This document shows, piece by piece, positions 9,173-18,119 of a stretch of 64,000 bases of DNA (positions within the stretch are counted from its first letter, which is position 1; each line of letters opens with the position of its first letter). The DNA is from Terriglobia bacterium (GTDB taxonomy: Bacteria > Acidobacteriota > Terriglobia > Terriglobales > Acidobacteriaceae), in assembly GCA_020073495.1 (NCBI GenBank), contig JAIQFD010000002.1, positions 186,001 to 250,000 on the forward strand, written 5' to 3'. A model generated the notes under the pieces. The model was not told the origin of the DNA and made no database searches. It saw only the letters and a list, made by a program, of their open reading frames with translations. A program made the position numbers and the translations under genes.

Positions 9173-10381
9173 ATGCCAGTTTTTACATTCAGCGGCAAGG
9201 ACGCCGCCGGCAACAAGGTATCGGGCGAGCGGGTCGCCGAGAATAAGCAGGTTCTCGCCGCCAACCTGCGCCGCGAGCGCATCCAGAACCCGGTCATCAA
9301 GGAGAAGGGCAGGGAATTTGTCATGCCCACCTTCGGGTCGACCAAAGTGGCGACCAAGGACATCGCCATCTTTTTCCGGCAGTTCTCGGTCATGATCGAC
9401 GCCGGCCTGCCTCTGGTGCAGTGTCTGGAGATCCTCGGCGCGAATCAGGAGAACCCTGCCTTCCAGAAGTGCCTGACCGGCGTGCGGACCACGGTCGAGG
9501 GGGGCTCCACCCTGGCCAACGCCATGCGCGCCTACCCCAAGATCTTCGACGACCTGACCACGAACATGATCGAAGCCGGCGAGACCGGCGGTATTCTCGA
9601 CGTCATCTTGCAGCGCCTTGCCGCCTACGTCGAGAAGGCGGTCAAGCTGAAATCGGCCGTCAAGTCGGCCATGATCTACCCCGTCTCCGTCATCTCGATC
9701 GCGGTGCTGGTGGTCGGTGCCCTGCTGAAGTTCGTCGTACCCATTTTCGCCAACCTGTTCATGGGCTTGGGCGTGGCCCTGCCGCTGCCGACGCGTGTGA
9801 CCATGGGTCTGAGCGCGTTCGTCGGTCAGTTCTGGTGGTTCATGATATTGGGCCTGGTCGGGCTCTTCTTCGGCATCAAACAGGTGCGCAAGAGCCCGAA
9901 GGGCAAGTACATCCTCGATAAACTCTTGCTCAACCTGCCGGTCCTCGGCATGCTGCTGCGCAAGATCGCGGTGGCGCGGTTTACGCGCACGCTCGGCACC
10001 CTGATCACTTCGGGCGTGCCCATCTTGGAGGGTCTCTCGATCACGGCTCGCACCTCCGGCAACGCCGTCCTGGAAGAGGCGCTGATGAAGGTGCGCAAGG
10101 CGATCGAGGAGGGCCGCACCATCGTGGACCCGCTGAGGGAATGCGGAGTCTTTCCCAACATGGTGACGCAGATGATCGGCGTCGGCGAGGCCACGGGCGC
10201 CATGGACAACATGCTGCAGAAGATCGCCGACTTCTATGAGGACGAAGTGGACGCCGCCACCAAGGACATGCTGACCCTGCTGGAACCGGTCATGATCGCC
10301 TTCCTCGGCGTGGCCGTCGGCGGCATCGTCATCTCGCTGTACATGCCGCTGTTCGCCATGATCGGCAAACTGGCCGGATAG
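9173..10381 (+). CDS. pilC: Type IV pilus inner-membrane platform protein PilC
   Basis: The polytopic platform protein of the pilus machine, homologous to GspF. The 402 residues contain two T2SSF repeats. The first has FFRQFSVMIDAGLPLVQCLEIL and MIEAGETGGILDVIL, the second has ARFTRTLGTLITSGVPILEGL and MIGVGEATGAMDNML. Membrane segments lie near residues 165-200, 220-245 and at the C-terminus (MIAFLGVAVGGIVISLYMPL). It is preceded by a good ribosome site (GGGGAGG) and follows pilT by 63 bp. The rest of the pilus apparatus (pilA, pilMNOPQ) is not in this window. Confidence 0.96.
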   Translation: MPVFTFSGKDAAGNKVSGERVAENKQVLAANLRRERIQNPVIKEKGREFVMPTFGSTKVATKDIAIFFRQFSVMIDAGLPLVQCLEILGANQENPAFQKCLTGVRTTVEGGSTLANAMRAYPKIFDDLTTNMIEAGETGGILDVILQRLAAYVEKAVKLKSAVKSAMIYPVSVISIAVLVVGALLKFVVPIFANLFMGLGVALPLPTRVTMGLSAFVGQFWWFMILGLVGLFFGIKQVRKSPKGKYILDKLLLNLPVLGMLLRKIAVARFTRTLGTLITSGVPILEGLSITARTSGNAVLEEALMKVRKAIEEGRTIVDPLRECGVFPNMVTQMIGVGEATGAMDNMLQKIADFYEDEVDAATKDMLTLLEPVMIAFLGVAVGGIVISLYMPLFAMIGKLAG

Positions 10382-10515
10382 AGCAGCTCACAATGCGGCT
10401 CTGGCCGCTCCAACAAGATGCGGGACGAGCACGGCCCTGTAACGCCGCGCTCGTTCCCTGCGACTCACGACGCGCGGCCCGTGGCCCTGCCGCCCGCTGG
10501 TGAGGCTGGGGACGG

Positions 10516-12162
10516 ATGGGAACCGAATTCAACGAACGGTCCTGGCTGGCATGGCTGGTCAAGGTTCGCATCATCATCATCACCTTCCTGGTGGGCATCG
10601 AGCTCGCCATCACCCGCCTGACCCCCACGGCGGTCCCGGAACGGATCTTCATCGTCATCATCCTGCTGTGGTACACGATTTCCGTCTTCTTCGTCCTGCT
10701 GCTCAGCCTCTGGACCGACTACCGCCTGCAATCGAAGATCCAGATCCTCACCGACCTGGCCTTTTCGACCGCCATCATCTACGTCACCGGCGGCATCGAC
10801 ACCTCTTTCAACTTTTTGTACCCGCTGGTGATCATCGTCGCCAGCATCCTGCTGTCTCGCGCCTGGGCTTACCTGACGGCAGCGCTCTCCTTCATCGCCT
10901 TCGGCGCCCTGTTGGAGCTCTCCTACTTCGACAAGATCCACTCCTACTCTGTCACCCATCCTGACCTGAAGTCGCTGCAGGCAACTATCCTCATCAACCT
11001 GTTTGCCTACACCGCCATCGCTTACCTGTCGAGCAACCTGAGCAACAAGTTGCGTCAGGCCGACGTCGAACTGGCGGACAAGAGCGGCGCCCTCATCAGT
11101 CTCCAGGCGCTGCACGAGAACATCATCAACTCGATGACCGGTGGACTCATCACCACCGACCTCGAAGGCCGGATCACTCTCCTCAACGCGCCCGGCCAGA
11201 GACTCCTGGAACGCCGCGCCTCGGAGGTATTCGACTGGCCGGTCGCGGAGCTGTTCCTAGACCGGCTTCCAACGGTGGGTTCCACGGCCACCCACGGAGA
11301 GGTGCGGTCGGTCACCCCGGCGGGCGCGGAAAAACACTTTGCGGTCACGGTCGCGGCGCTGGACGTACCGGAGCGCGGCATTCTGGGCTACGTGTACACC
11401 TTTGCGGACCTGACGGAAGTGCGCCGGCTGGAGCGCGAAGTGCGCATGCGCGACCGTCTTTCCGCTGTCGGACGCATGGCCGCCGGCATCGCCCACGAGA
11501 TCCGCAATCCCCTGGCCTCGATCGCAGGATCGGTGAAGGTTCTAGCCGACATTTCCACGCTCAATGAGGAGCAACACACGCTGGTGGACATCGTCACTCG
11601 CGAGTCTGGCCGCCTGAATCAGATCATCTCCGACTTCCTCATCTATTCGCGGGACAAGAGCTACCGCTTCACGGTGCTCGATCTGGTGTCGCTCCTCGAG
11701 GACACACTCACCCTGCTGGAGAACCGGCATGAATCCGGTTCCGCCCCGGTAAAGGTGGAGCGGCGCTTCGCTGCCCGCGAGGCATTTTCCGCGGTGGATG
11801 GCGACCGCATGAAGCAGGTGTTCTGGAATATCTGCGAGAATGCGGTCCGTGCCATGCCCGGCGGCGGCACCCTCACCGTTTCACTTGCCGAATCGGGCGA
11901 CTTCTGGCGGATCATCTTCGCCGACACCGGCCAGGGTCTCTCGTCGCAGCAGATGGAGAAGATCTTCGAGCCGTTCCAGTCGGAATTTGACGGCGGCACA
12001 GGCCTGGGACTGGCCATCGTGTACCAGATCGTGCAGGCGCACGACGGGAAGATCTCGGCGCAGTCGCCGCCCGGCGGTGGCGCCGAATTCGCCCTGGAAC
12101 TCAAGCGGGCCCCCAGCCCGGAGCAGCCGCCGAGGGCAGAAGCGACGGTGGCCCATGGCTAG
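10516..12162 (+). CDS. pilS: PilS-like sensor histidine kinase
   Basis: A histidine kinase of 548 residues that should control the downstream PilR-type regulator. The N-terminal third has about six hydrophobic helices (such as IIIITFLVGIELAITRL and FLYPLVIIVASILLS), as in PilS, which senses pilin within the membrane. A PAS domain follows (NSMTGGLITTDLEGRITLLN), then the H-box GIAHEIRNPLASIAGSV with His near residue 326, and the HATPase with FADTGQGLS and GGTGLGLAIVYQIV. It overlaps pilR by 8 bp. The 134-bp gap after pilC shows no clear promoter to me. Confidence 0.93.
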   Translation: MGTEFNERSWLAWLVKVRIIIITFLVGIELAITRLTPTAVPERIFIVIILLWYTISVFFVLLLSLWTDYRLQSKIQILTDLAFSTAIIYVTGGIDTSFNFLYPLVIIVASILLSRAWAYLTAALSFIAFGALLELSYFDKIHSYSVTHPDLKSLQATILINLFAYTAIAYLSSNLSNKLRQADVELADKSGALISLQALHENIINSMTGGLITTDLEGRITLLNAPGQRLLERRASEVFDWPVAELFLDRLPTVGSTATHGEVRSVTPAGAEKHFAVTVAALDVPERGILGYVYTFADLTEVRRLEREVRMRDRLSAVGRMAAGIAHEIRNPLASIAGSVKVLADISTLNEEQHTLVDIVTRESGRLNQIISDFLIYSRDKSYRFTVLDLVSLLEDTLTLLENRHESGSAPVKVERRFAAREAFSAVDGDRMKQVFWNICENAVRAMPGGGTLTVSLAESGDFWRIIFADTGQGLSSQQMEKIFEPFQSEFDGGTGLGLAIVYQIVQAHDGKISAQSPPGGGAEFALELKRAPSPEQPPRAEATVAHG

Positions 12163-13531
12163 CATCCTCGTCTGCGACGACGAGCGCTCCATCTGCGGGG
12201 TCCTGGAGATCGCCCTGCGCAAGCAGGGACACCGGGTGGAGACCGTCAACTCCGGGGACGCGGCCAAGAAGAAGCTGGATTCCGCTATCTACGACGTGGT
12301 GGTCACAGACATCAAAATGCCGCACACCGACGGCATCGAAGTGATGCGCCATGCGCGCCGCGTCTCGCCCGACTCCGCGGTGGTGCTGATGACTGCCGTG
12401 GGGGAGCTGGAGACGGCGATCGAGGCGGTGCGATCCGGGGCCTTCGATTACATCATCAAGGAACCGGGGCACATCGAGAAGATCAACCTGGCAGTCGCCC
12501 ACGCCCTGGAGACCGTAGGGCTGCGTCGGCAGAACTTCGCCTACCGTCGCGACGCCGCCGTGCGCAACTCGCTGGACAACATCGTGGGCGCCAGCCCCGC
12601 CATGGAGAAGCTGAAGGAAACCGTCCGCACTGTCTCCTCCACGGCCAGCACCGTGGTCATCTTTGGGGAGAGCGGCACGGGTAAGGAGCTGGTGGCGCGC
12701 GCCGTTCACGCTTGCTCCCCGCGCTCGGCGGAGCCGTTCGTCTCCATCAATTGCGGCGCGTTTCCGGAGACCCTGCTGGAAAGCGAGCTTTTCGGCTACA
12801 TGAAGGGGTCCTTCACGGGCGCGACCCAGAACAAGCGTGGCCTGTTCGAGGTGGCCAACGGCGGAACCCTTTTTCTGGACGAGATCAGCGAGATGTCCTT
12901 GGCCATGCAGGTCAAGCTCCTGCGCGTGCTTCAGGAGCGCGTCTTGCGCCCCATCGGCGGCACCGCCGAGGTAGCCATCGACGTCCGCCTCATCGCCGCC
13001 ACCAACAAGGACCTGGAACGCCTGGTGGCCGAGGGACAGTTCCGCGAGGACCTCTACTACCGTATCAGCGTCATTCCCATCCGGGTGCCGCCTCTGCGCG
13101 ATCGTCGTGAAGACATCCCCGTCCTGACCAACCATTTCCTGAAGAAGTACGTGACCGTAGCGGGGAAGGGCATTACCCGCATCGTGGCGGAATCGCTCCA
13201 CGGGTTACTGGAATACGATTGGCCGGGGAACGTGCGCCAGCTTGAGAACACCATCGAGCGTGCCGTGGCCCTGGAGAGCGGCAACGAGCTGCACGTGGAA
13301 ACTCCCCAGGAGCGGCCGCGTCCCCGCGCCGCCGCTGCCGACGGCGATTTGCCCCCCGTCTGGAGCGTTCCCAGCGAGGGCGTGGACATGGAGCGCTACA
13401 TCGCGGAGATCGAGCGTACCCTCATCACCAACGCCCTGAAGCAGTCCAACGGGGTACAGACCAAGGCCGCGGAAATGTTAAAGTTGTCCTATAGGTCATT
13501 CCGCCATCTGATTAAAAAATACGGTATTTAG
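12155..13531 (+). CDS. pilR: PilR-like sigma54-dependent response regulator
   Basis: A sigma54 activator of 458 residues. An open frame extends upstream, but the ATG at 12155 begins the receiver domain properly (MASILVCDDERS) and overlaps pilS by 8 bp. The receiver phosphoacceptor lies in VVVTDIKMP near residue 52. The AAA+ domain has GESGTGKE, an intact sigma54-contact loop GSFTGA and GGTLFLDEISEMS. The C-terminus has a Fis-type helix-turn-helix (VQTKAAEMLKLSYRSFRHL). PilR normally activates pilA, which is not in the window. The canonical GSFTGA here contrasts with GSFPGA in the NtrX-like protein at 1540-2892. Confidence 0.94.
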   Translation: MASILVCDDERSICGVLEIALRKQGHRVETVNSGDAAKKKLDSAIYDVVVTDIKMPHTDGIEVMRHARRVSPDSAVVLMTAVGELETAIEAVRSGAFDYIIKEPGHIEKINLAVAHALETVGLRRQNFAYRRDAAVRNSLDNIVGASPAMEKLKETVRTVSSTASTVVIFGESGTGKELVARAVHACSPRSAEPFVSINCGAFPETLLESELFGYMKGSFTGATQNKRGLFEVANGGTLFLDEISEMSLAMQVKLLRVLQERVLRPIGGTAEVAIDVRLIAATNKDLERLVAEGQFREDLYYRISVIPIRVPPLRDRREDIPVLTNHFLKKYVTVAGKGITRIVAESLHGLLEYDWPGNVRQLENTIERAVALESGNELHVETPQERPRPRAAAADGDLPPVWSVPSEGVDMERYIAEIERTLITNALKQSNGVQTKAAEMLKLSYRSFRHLIKKYGI

Positions 13532-13537
13532 CATCCG

Positions 13538-13882
13538 CTATTTCTTCTGTTGGCGGAGCTGCTGCTTCCAGCCCAGGATGCGTGCCTTATTTCCCTCGGC
13601 CTCGGCTTCGGGGATCATCCCTTTCTTCTGGTAGAGGATGGAAAGGCTGGTATGGGCCAGGATGTCGTCCGGGTCGAGCTCGGCAATCTTTTTCGCGATC
13701 TGGATGGCTTCGTCGAAGCGCTCCGTATCCTGATAAGCGCGCGCCAGCCCGTGCAGCGCGTCGGTGAAGGCGGGATCGATCGCGATGGACTGGCGGTACT
13801 CCGCGATGGCCTCCTGGTGCTTGCCCTCGGCGAATAGGTCCAGCGCAGCGTAATAATGGTCTTCGGCTTTCGGATCAGCCAT
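13538..13882 (-). CDS. Small tetratricopeptide-repeat protein
   Basis: A 114-residue protein made of about three TPR units: YYAALDLFAEGKHQEAIAEY, DALHGLARAYQDTERFDEAI and a third beginning HTSLSILYQKKGMIPEAE. It should be a protein-interaction scaffold; the partner is unknown. I chose the ATG at 13882 because the longer frame (to 13960) would translate an AT-rich intergenic repeat. It converges on pilR, with 6 bp between the stops. There is no signal peptide, so it is probably cytoplasmic. Confidence 0.85.
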   Translation of the reverse strand: MADPKAEDHYYAALDLFAEGKHQEAIAEYRQSIAIDPAFTDALHGLARAYQDTERFDEAIQIAKKIAELDPDDILAHTSLSILYQKKGMIPEAEAEGNKARILGWKQQLRQQKK

Positions 13883-13891
13883 TCGTAGGAA

Positions 13892-13978
13892 TTGTAGTTT
13901 GTAATTCGAAATTTGTAATTTCGGTACGGTGCCGCCGCTACGTCCTTTCCAAATTACCAATTACCGATTACAAATTGG
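13892..13978. repeat. AT-rich intergenic repeat (GTAATT/ATTAC words)
   Basis: In otherwise GC-rich DNA this stretch repeats related words: GTAATTCG, TTGTAATTTCGG, AAATTACCAATTACCG and ATTACAAATTGG. The left half (13892-13922) and right half (13949-13978) are partly inverted copies (TTTGTAAT against ATTACAAA). It separates the divergent TPR and 77-residue genes and may contain their promoters, or may be a dispersed intergenic repeat. Confidence 0.5.
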
Positions 13979-13982
13979 ATAG

Positions 13983-14216
13983 ATGCGCTACATCCTCCGC
14001 TTTCTCTGGAACGCCACCCGCGGACACCGGCTCGCGCCGTGGCGCAGTCCCTACCTGCGCTGGCGCATCGAAACCTATACCGGCCTGAAGATGAACCAGG
14101 TTGGCTTCTTCGAATTCTGGGCGTTCGCGTGGAAAGAGAGGGTGGAGCTGATCCGCTTCCTGAAGTGGACGGCGCGCATGGACCAGTACGCGCGACCGAA
14201 ACCCAAAAATCCCTGA
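13983..14216 (+). CDS. Small conserved-looking protein of unknown function
   Basis: A 77-residue protein, basic and rich in aromatic residues (FLWNATRG, SPYLRWRIETYTG, FFEFWAFAWKERVELIRFL). I do not recognise a family. The amphipathic aromatic helix in the second half could sit on the membrane surface. Codon use matches its neighbours and the start sits directly after the AT-rich region that probably contains the promoter. The 3' end converges on the SAM hydrolase gene with 3 bp between the stops. It is probably a real gene, but its role is unknown. Confidence 0.65.
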   Translation: MRYILRFLWNATRGHRLAPWRSPYLRWRIETYTGLKMNQVGFFEFWAFAWKERVELIRFLKWTARMDQYARPKPKNP

Positions 14217-14219
14217 GCA

Positions 14220-15035
14220 CTAGCCCGTCGACGCCACCGCATGCACATCCTCAAACAGCACTCCCACTTCGCTGCCCTTCTCGGCTCCGACCGCGCGATT
14301 GGCAGCGCCGCGGTTGGTGGCGATCTCCAGGTATCCCATGCTGCCCAGGATGCCGAACACCTCACCCGGCGTGCCCTGCGCGTAGACGGCCTTCATTCTT
14401 GTGACCTCGTGCTTGCCGACCAGGATCTTGAACGGCGGCGGCTCCTCGTCGAATAGATGAGGGACTTCCTTGGGCGTCAGGTTGGTGATCAGGTTGCCGT
14501 AGTGATCCACCTTGAGCACGATGCCCTTCATGAGCTTCTCATTCACCGCTTTCGGCTTGGGGGCGGCGAAGCGGACGAAATCGGTGATCTCGTCGCCAAA
14601 CTTGGTGACCTCCACGCCCTTGCTCAGCCAGCCGGCCACCGCGGCGAACACGTCGCGCCCGTGGAAGGTATGGCTCACGGGTTGGAGGAAGTAATGCTCC
14701 GCGGTGATGTGACGCACCAGGAGCCGCTCCTCGCGCTCGTACACCAGGGACAACACACCGTTATCCGGCGCCAGGAAAATATGCTTCTCCACCGACACCA
14801 GGAGCGGGCGGCGCGTGGTGCCCACGCCCGGGTCCACGATCACCAGGTGCACCGTGTTGGCGGGAAAGTAGCGGTAGGACTGCAGGACCGTCAGCGCGCC
14901 GTCCAAGATGTCGTACGGCTGCACTTGGTTGCAGATGTCCACGATCTTGGCGTCGGGATTGATGGTATTGATCACGCCCTTCATGGTTCCGACGAAGTGG
15001 TCCGAAGACCCGAAGTCCGTCGTGAACGTGACCAT
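14220..15035 (-). CDS. SAM hydroxide adenosyltransferase (DUF62 family)
   Basis: A DUF62/SAM hydrolase-fluorinase family protein (271 residues from the ATG at 15035), which splits S-adenosylmethionine to adenosine and methionine. The N-terminal signature VTFTTDFGSSDHFVGTMKG is present, followed by VIVDPGVGTTRRPL and LAPDNGVLSLVY, which form the nucleoside pocket, and a C-terminal beta-barrel domain (VLKVDHYGNLITNLT). A TTG 18 bp upstream is an alternative start. Bacterial members without the chlorinase/fluorinase loop act as hydrolases. The physiological role is not well defined. Confidence 0.88.
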   Translation of the reverse strand: MVTFTTDFGSSDHFVGTMKGVINTINPDAKIVDICNQVQPYDILDGALTVLQSYRYFPANTVHLVIVDPGVGTTRRPLLVSVEKHIFLAPDNGVLSLVYEREERLLVRHITAEHYFLQPVSHTFHGRDVFAAVAGWLSKGVEVTKFGDEITDFVRFAAPKPKAVNEKLMKGIVLKVDHYGNLITNLTPKEVPHLFDEEPPPFKILVGKHEVTRMKAVYAQGTPGEVFGILGSMGYLEIATNRGAANRAVGAEKGSEVGVLFEDVHAVASTG

Positions 15036-15156
15036 GCGCTGCAAGGATGCCAAAGGGAGCCCCCTGTTCCTGCGGGTTTTCGAGCGTGTCGGAAAGTAAC
15101 GCGCCGGATAACGAAAGTCAATGCTTTGCGGCTAGAATGCCACGCCGGAGGCCATT

Positions 15157-15642
15157 ATGCACAGGTTCGCCGCCATCCTTGTAGTGTTGTCGCTGATTAC
15201 CGCCGCAGCCGGTCACGAGAGGAAGAGGAACACAGAAGCGGACAAGGCCGCGCTGCGTCAGACCGAGCTTGACTTCGCCCAGGCCTTCGCCGATCGCAAC
15301 GTCGCGAAGTTCGCCTCCTTCCTCTCGGAGGACGCCCGCTTCACCGGCGGCGGCAAAGTGACGCAGGGCAAGGCCGCCATTCTCGACCAATGGTCGAAGA
15401 TGATGCAGAATCCCAACCTGACCCTGACCTGGGCGCCCGACATGGTCGAGACCTCCGCGGGCGGCGACCTGGGTTATACCAGCGGTACTTACGAAGCCAC
15501 GGTCAAGCGGCCGGACGGAACCACTTCCAGCGAACGCGGGAGGTTCGCCTCGGTGTGGCGCCGCCAGACCGACGGCAGGTACCGCATCGTCTTCGACATC
15601 GGCAGCGCCGAAGAGCAGTCCCCCGCGCCACCCAAGCAGTAG
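15157..15642 (+). CDS. Secreted DUF4440/SnoaL-like protein
   Basis: A 161-residue protein of the NTF2-like superfamily with a short signal peptide (MHRFAAILVVLSLITAAAG). The mature part begins with a long helix (LRQTELDFAQAFADRNVAKF) and continues with LSEDARFTGGGKVTQGKAAIL and a beta-sheet ending in GRFASVWRRQTDGRYRIVFD, which is typical of DUF4440. Family members are small cone-shaped ligand-binding or enzyme domains. No catalytic residues can be assigned from sequence. GGAGG precedes the ATG. It is flanked by minus-strand genes and is probably monocistronic. Confidence 0.82.
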   Translation: MHRFAAILVVLSLITAAAGHERKRNTEADKAALRQTELDFAQAFADRNVAKFASFLSEDARFTGGGKVTQGKAAILDQWSKMMQNPNLTLTWAPDMVETSAGGDLGYTSGTYEATVKRPDGTTSSERGRFASVWRRQTDGRYRIVFDIGSAEEQSPAPPKQ

Positions 15643-15701
15643 TCGCAAACACCACGGAGTGGGAATCTGGCCGCGCGCCCCTGACTCTCGGCTGCTGCCT
15701 C

Positions 15702-17852
15702 CTACGGCTGCACACCCAGCTGCCAGAACAGGAACGAATACACGTCCGTCGATTCCTCCACCTGCTTGCTGACCGGCTTGCCCTGGCCGTGTCCCGCCTT
15801 AGTCTCGATCCGCAGCAGGATAGGCCTGTTTCCGCCGTTCGCCGCCTGCAAGCGAGCCGCCATCTTCTTGGCGTGCATGGGGTCGACCCGTGTGTCGGTG
15901 TCGGCGGTCATGAAAAGCACCGCGGGGTATTTGGTGCCCTCTTTCACGTGGTGATACGGCGAGTAGGCATAGAGCCATTCGAACTGTTTGGGGTCGTCCG
16001 ACGAGCCGTATTCCGCGATCCATAGCTTGGCGATCTGGAAGTTCTGGTAGCGGAGCATGTCCAGCAGCGGCACCGCGCAGACTACCGCCTTGTACAGATC
16101 CGGACGCTGAGTCAGCGCCGCGCCCACCAGCAGCCCGCCATTGCTTCCGCCCGAGATGGCGAGGTGGTCCTTGTCCGTGTACTTTTCCTGGATCAGGTAC
16201 TCGGCAGCGGCGATGAAGTCGTCAAAGACGTTCTGTTTGTTTCCCAGCATGCCGGCGCGGTGCCAGTCCTCGCCGAACTCGGAGCCGCCGCGGAGCTGCG
16301 CGTCGGCATAGATCCCCCCGCGCTCGAGGAACAGATAGACGCCGCGGTTGAACACCGGCGTGCGGCTGATATTGAATCCTCCGTATCCGCTCAGCAGAGT
16401 AGGGGCATGGCCGGTCTTGCTCAGGCCTTTCTGATGGACCAGGAACATCGGCACCTTGGTGCCGTCCTTCGAGGTGAACCAGACCTGCTCGACCTCGTAC
16501 TTCGAGGGATCCACTTGCGCCTCGACCTTGCCCCACAGCGTCGCCTTGCCGCTGTCTTTGGCCGGCACCGGCTGCAGATCGACGTGGTAGACGCTCGGCG
16601 GGACCGTGTAGGAGTGGAAGCCAAAGAACGCGTCAGAGTGATCGAACTTTCCCCCAATCCCGGTAATGCTGCCGATAGTCGGCATGGGGATGTCAACGGC
16701 CTGACCGCCGGCGAGGGGGAAGACTTTCAGCAGCGAGTGCGCGTTCTCCTCGTATTGGGCGACGATCCGCCCGCCGAACACGTGTGTGTCCGTCAGCACC
16801 GCATCGCCCTGCGGGATGAGTTCCTTCCAGTTCTCCCGCTGGGGTTTCACCGCATCCACCACATACACACGGTACCGCGGCGCGTCTTCGTTGGTGTGAA
16901 TGTAGAGCTTGCCCTTGTACACAGTGCCTTCATAGAGAAATGTCTTGCCTTCGGCGACGGGCACCGGCGGGGCGTCCGACTTGCGGTCCTTGATGTACAT
17001 CTCCGACTTCGCCCAGCCCTGGAAGACGGTGATTAGCAGCCAGCGGTCGTCATCGGAGAGCGAAACTGCGGGGACGTCCTGCGGGTTGCGGCCCTCGCCG
17101 AAAATCAGCGGGTCCTTGGCCGGATCGGAACCGAGGTCGTGGAAGAAGACCTTGCTGTAGTAGACCTCTTCCCCGGGCGCGACTTCGCCCTTCTTCGGGT
17201 GCCGCGTGTAGTAGAAGCCAGAGTTGTCCTTCAGCCACGATACGCTGGAGAAGCGCGTTCGCTCGATGGCCTCCGGTAGTTCCTTGCCGGTCGCGGTCTC
17301 GATGACGTGCAGCGTGCTCTCTTCTGAGCCGTTGGGACTGGTGCCGTACGCCACGTACTTCCCGTCATGCGAGGCGTACCACCAATCGAGCGCGACCAGG
17401 GCGTCTTTCGACATCTGGTTCACGTCCACCAGAGGGCGGTCCTGCCCCCTCATGCCCTTGCGGACGTAAAGAACCGGCTGGTTCTGCCCGGCGTCGCGCC
17501 GCGTGTAGAAAATCCATTCGCCTCCCACCTGCGGCGTGCCCAGGGTCCCGATGGCCAGCAGTTCCGCCAGCCGCGCGTGGATCTTGTCGCGCCCGGGCAG
17601 CGGATCGAGCAGGCTGCGCGTGTACGCCATTTCGTCCGCGACATATTTCTGGGTCTCCGGGCTCTTGGCGTCTTCCATCCAGCGGTAAGGGTCGACGATG
17701 GTCTTCCCGTGGATGGTTTCGGTCACCGGCTCGACCTTCGCCTTTGGGGGCGGAGGCATCTTGCCGGTGTCAGGATCATGGCCATCGGCCCCGGCTGCGG
17801 CCGTTCCCACCACCATCAATGCAATGAGCAGCAAACGCACTCCTTCTCGCAT
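15702..17852 (-). CDS. Secreted prolyl oligopeptidase (S9A)
   Basis: A serine peptidase that cleaves short peptides after proline. The ATG at 17852 follows GAGGTGATGGG and gives a signal peptide (MREGVRLLLIALMVVGTAAA). The N-terminal propeller begins with the S9A motif DPYRWMEDAKSPETQKYV. The C-terminal hydrolase domain has the nucleophile in ISGGSNGGLLVGAA, Asp in TADTDTRVDP and His in TKAGHGQGKP. The length (716 residues) is normal. Export to the periplasm fits the set of secreted peptidases nearby, and together they suggest growth on peptides. Confidence 0.93.
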   Translation of the reverse strand: MREGVRLLLIALMVVGTAAAGADGHDPDTGKMPPPPKAKVEPVTETIHGKTIVDPYRWMEDAKSPETQKYVADEMAYTRSLLDPLPGRDKIHARLAELLAIGTLGTPQVGGEWIFYTRRDAGQNQPVLYVRKGMRGQDRPLVDVNQMSKDALVALDWWYASHDGKYVAYGTSPNGSEESTLHVIETATGKELPEAIERTRFSSVSWLKDNSGFYYTRHPKKGEVAPGEEVYYSKVFFHDLGSDPAKDPLIFGEGRNPQDVPAVSLSDDDRWLLITVFQGWAKSEMYIKDRKSDAPPVPVAEGKTFLYEGTVYKGKLYIHTNEDAPRYRVYVVDAVKPQRENWKELIPQGDAVLTDTHVFGGRIVAQYEENAHSLLKVFPLAGGQAVDIPMPTIGSITGIGGKFDHSDAFFGFHSYTVPPSVYHVDLQPVPAKDSGKATLWGKVEAQVDPSKYEVEQVWFTSKDGTKVPMFLVHQKGLSKTGHAPTLLSGYGGFNISRTPVFNRGVYLFLERGGIYADAQLRGGSEFGEDWHRAGMLGNKQNVFDDFIAAAEYLIQEKYTDKDHLAISGGSNGGLLVGAALTQRPDLYKAVVCAVPLLDMLRYQNFQIAKLWIAEYGSSDDPKQFEWLYAYSPYHHVKEGTKYPAVLFMTADTDTRVDPMHAKKMAARLQAANGGNRPILLRIETKAGHGQGKPVSKQVEESTDVYSFLFWQLGVQP

Positions 17853-17935
17853 CCCATCACCTCGGTTGAAGAACTCGGTTCTGGTTTGGACTTGCACGAA
17901 TCCAAAAGGGTATCAAAACTGGCCCTCGCGAGCGG

Positions 17936-17965
17936 TTGGATGGATGCGGGCTCTTACGCTATACT
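17936..17965 (+). promoter_or_regulatory. Promoter of tRNA-Asn
   Basis: TTGGAT (17936-17941), an 18-base spacer and TATACT (17960-17965) lie 28 bp upstream of the tRNA. The spacing and position suit a sigma70-type tRNA promoter. Confidence 0.6.
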
Positions 17966-17993
17966 GAAATTCGAGGACACGTGTCCTCACCAC

Positions 17994-18068
<75 letters not shown>

Positions 18069-18119
18069 TTTCTTTTTGTGAGAAGAACCGTTCCCGCCAA
18101 AGTCTTAGAATGACCACGC

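Noticed and set aside
11840-12154. A longer start for PilR
   Set aside because: The extra 105 codons lie inside pilS in another frame and are Ser/Arg/Pro-rich without domain content. The receiver domain starts at 12155.
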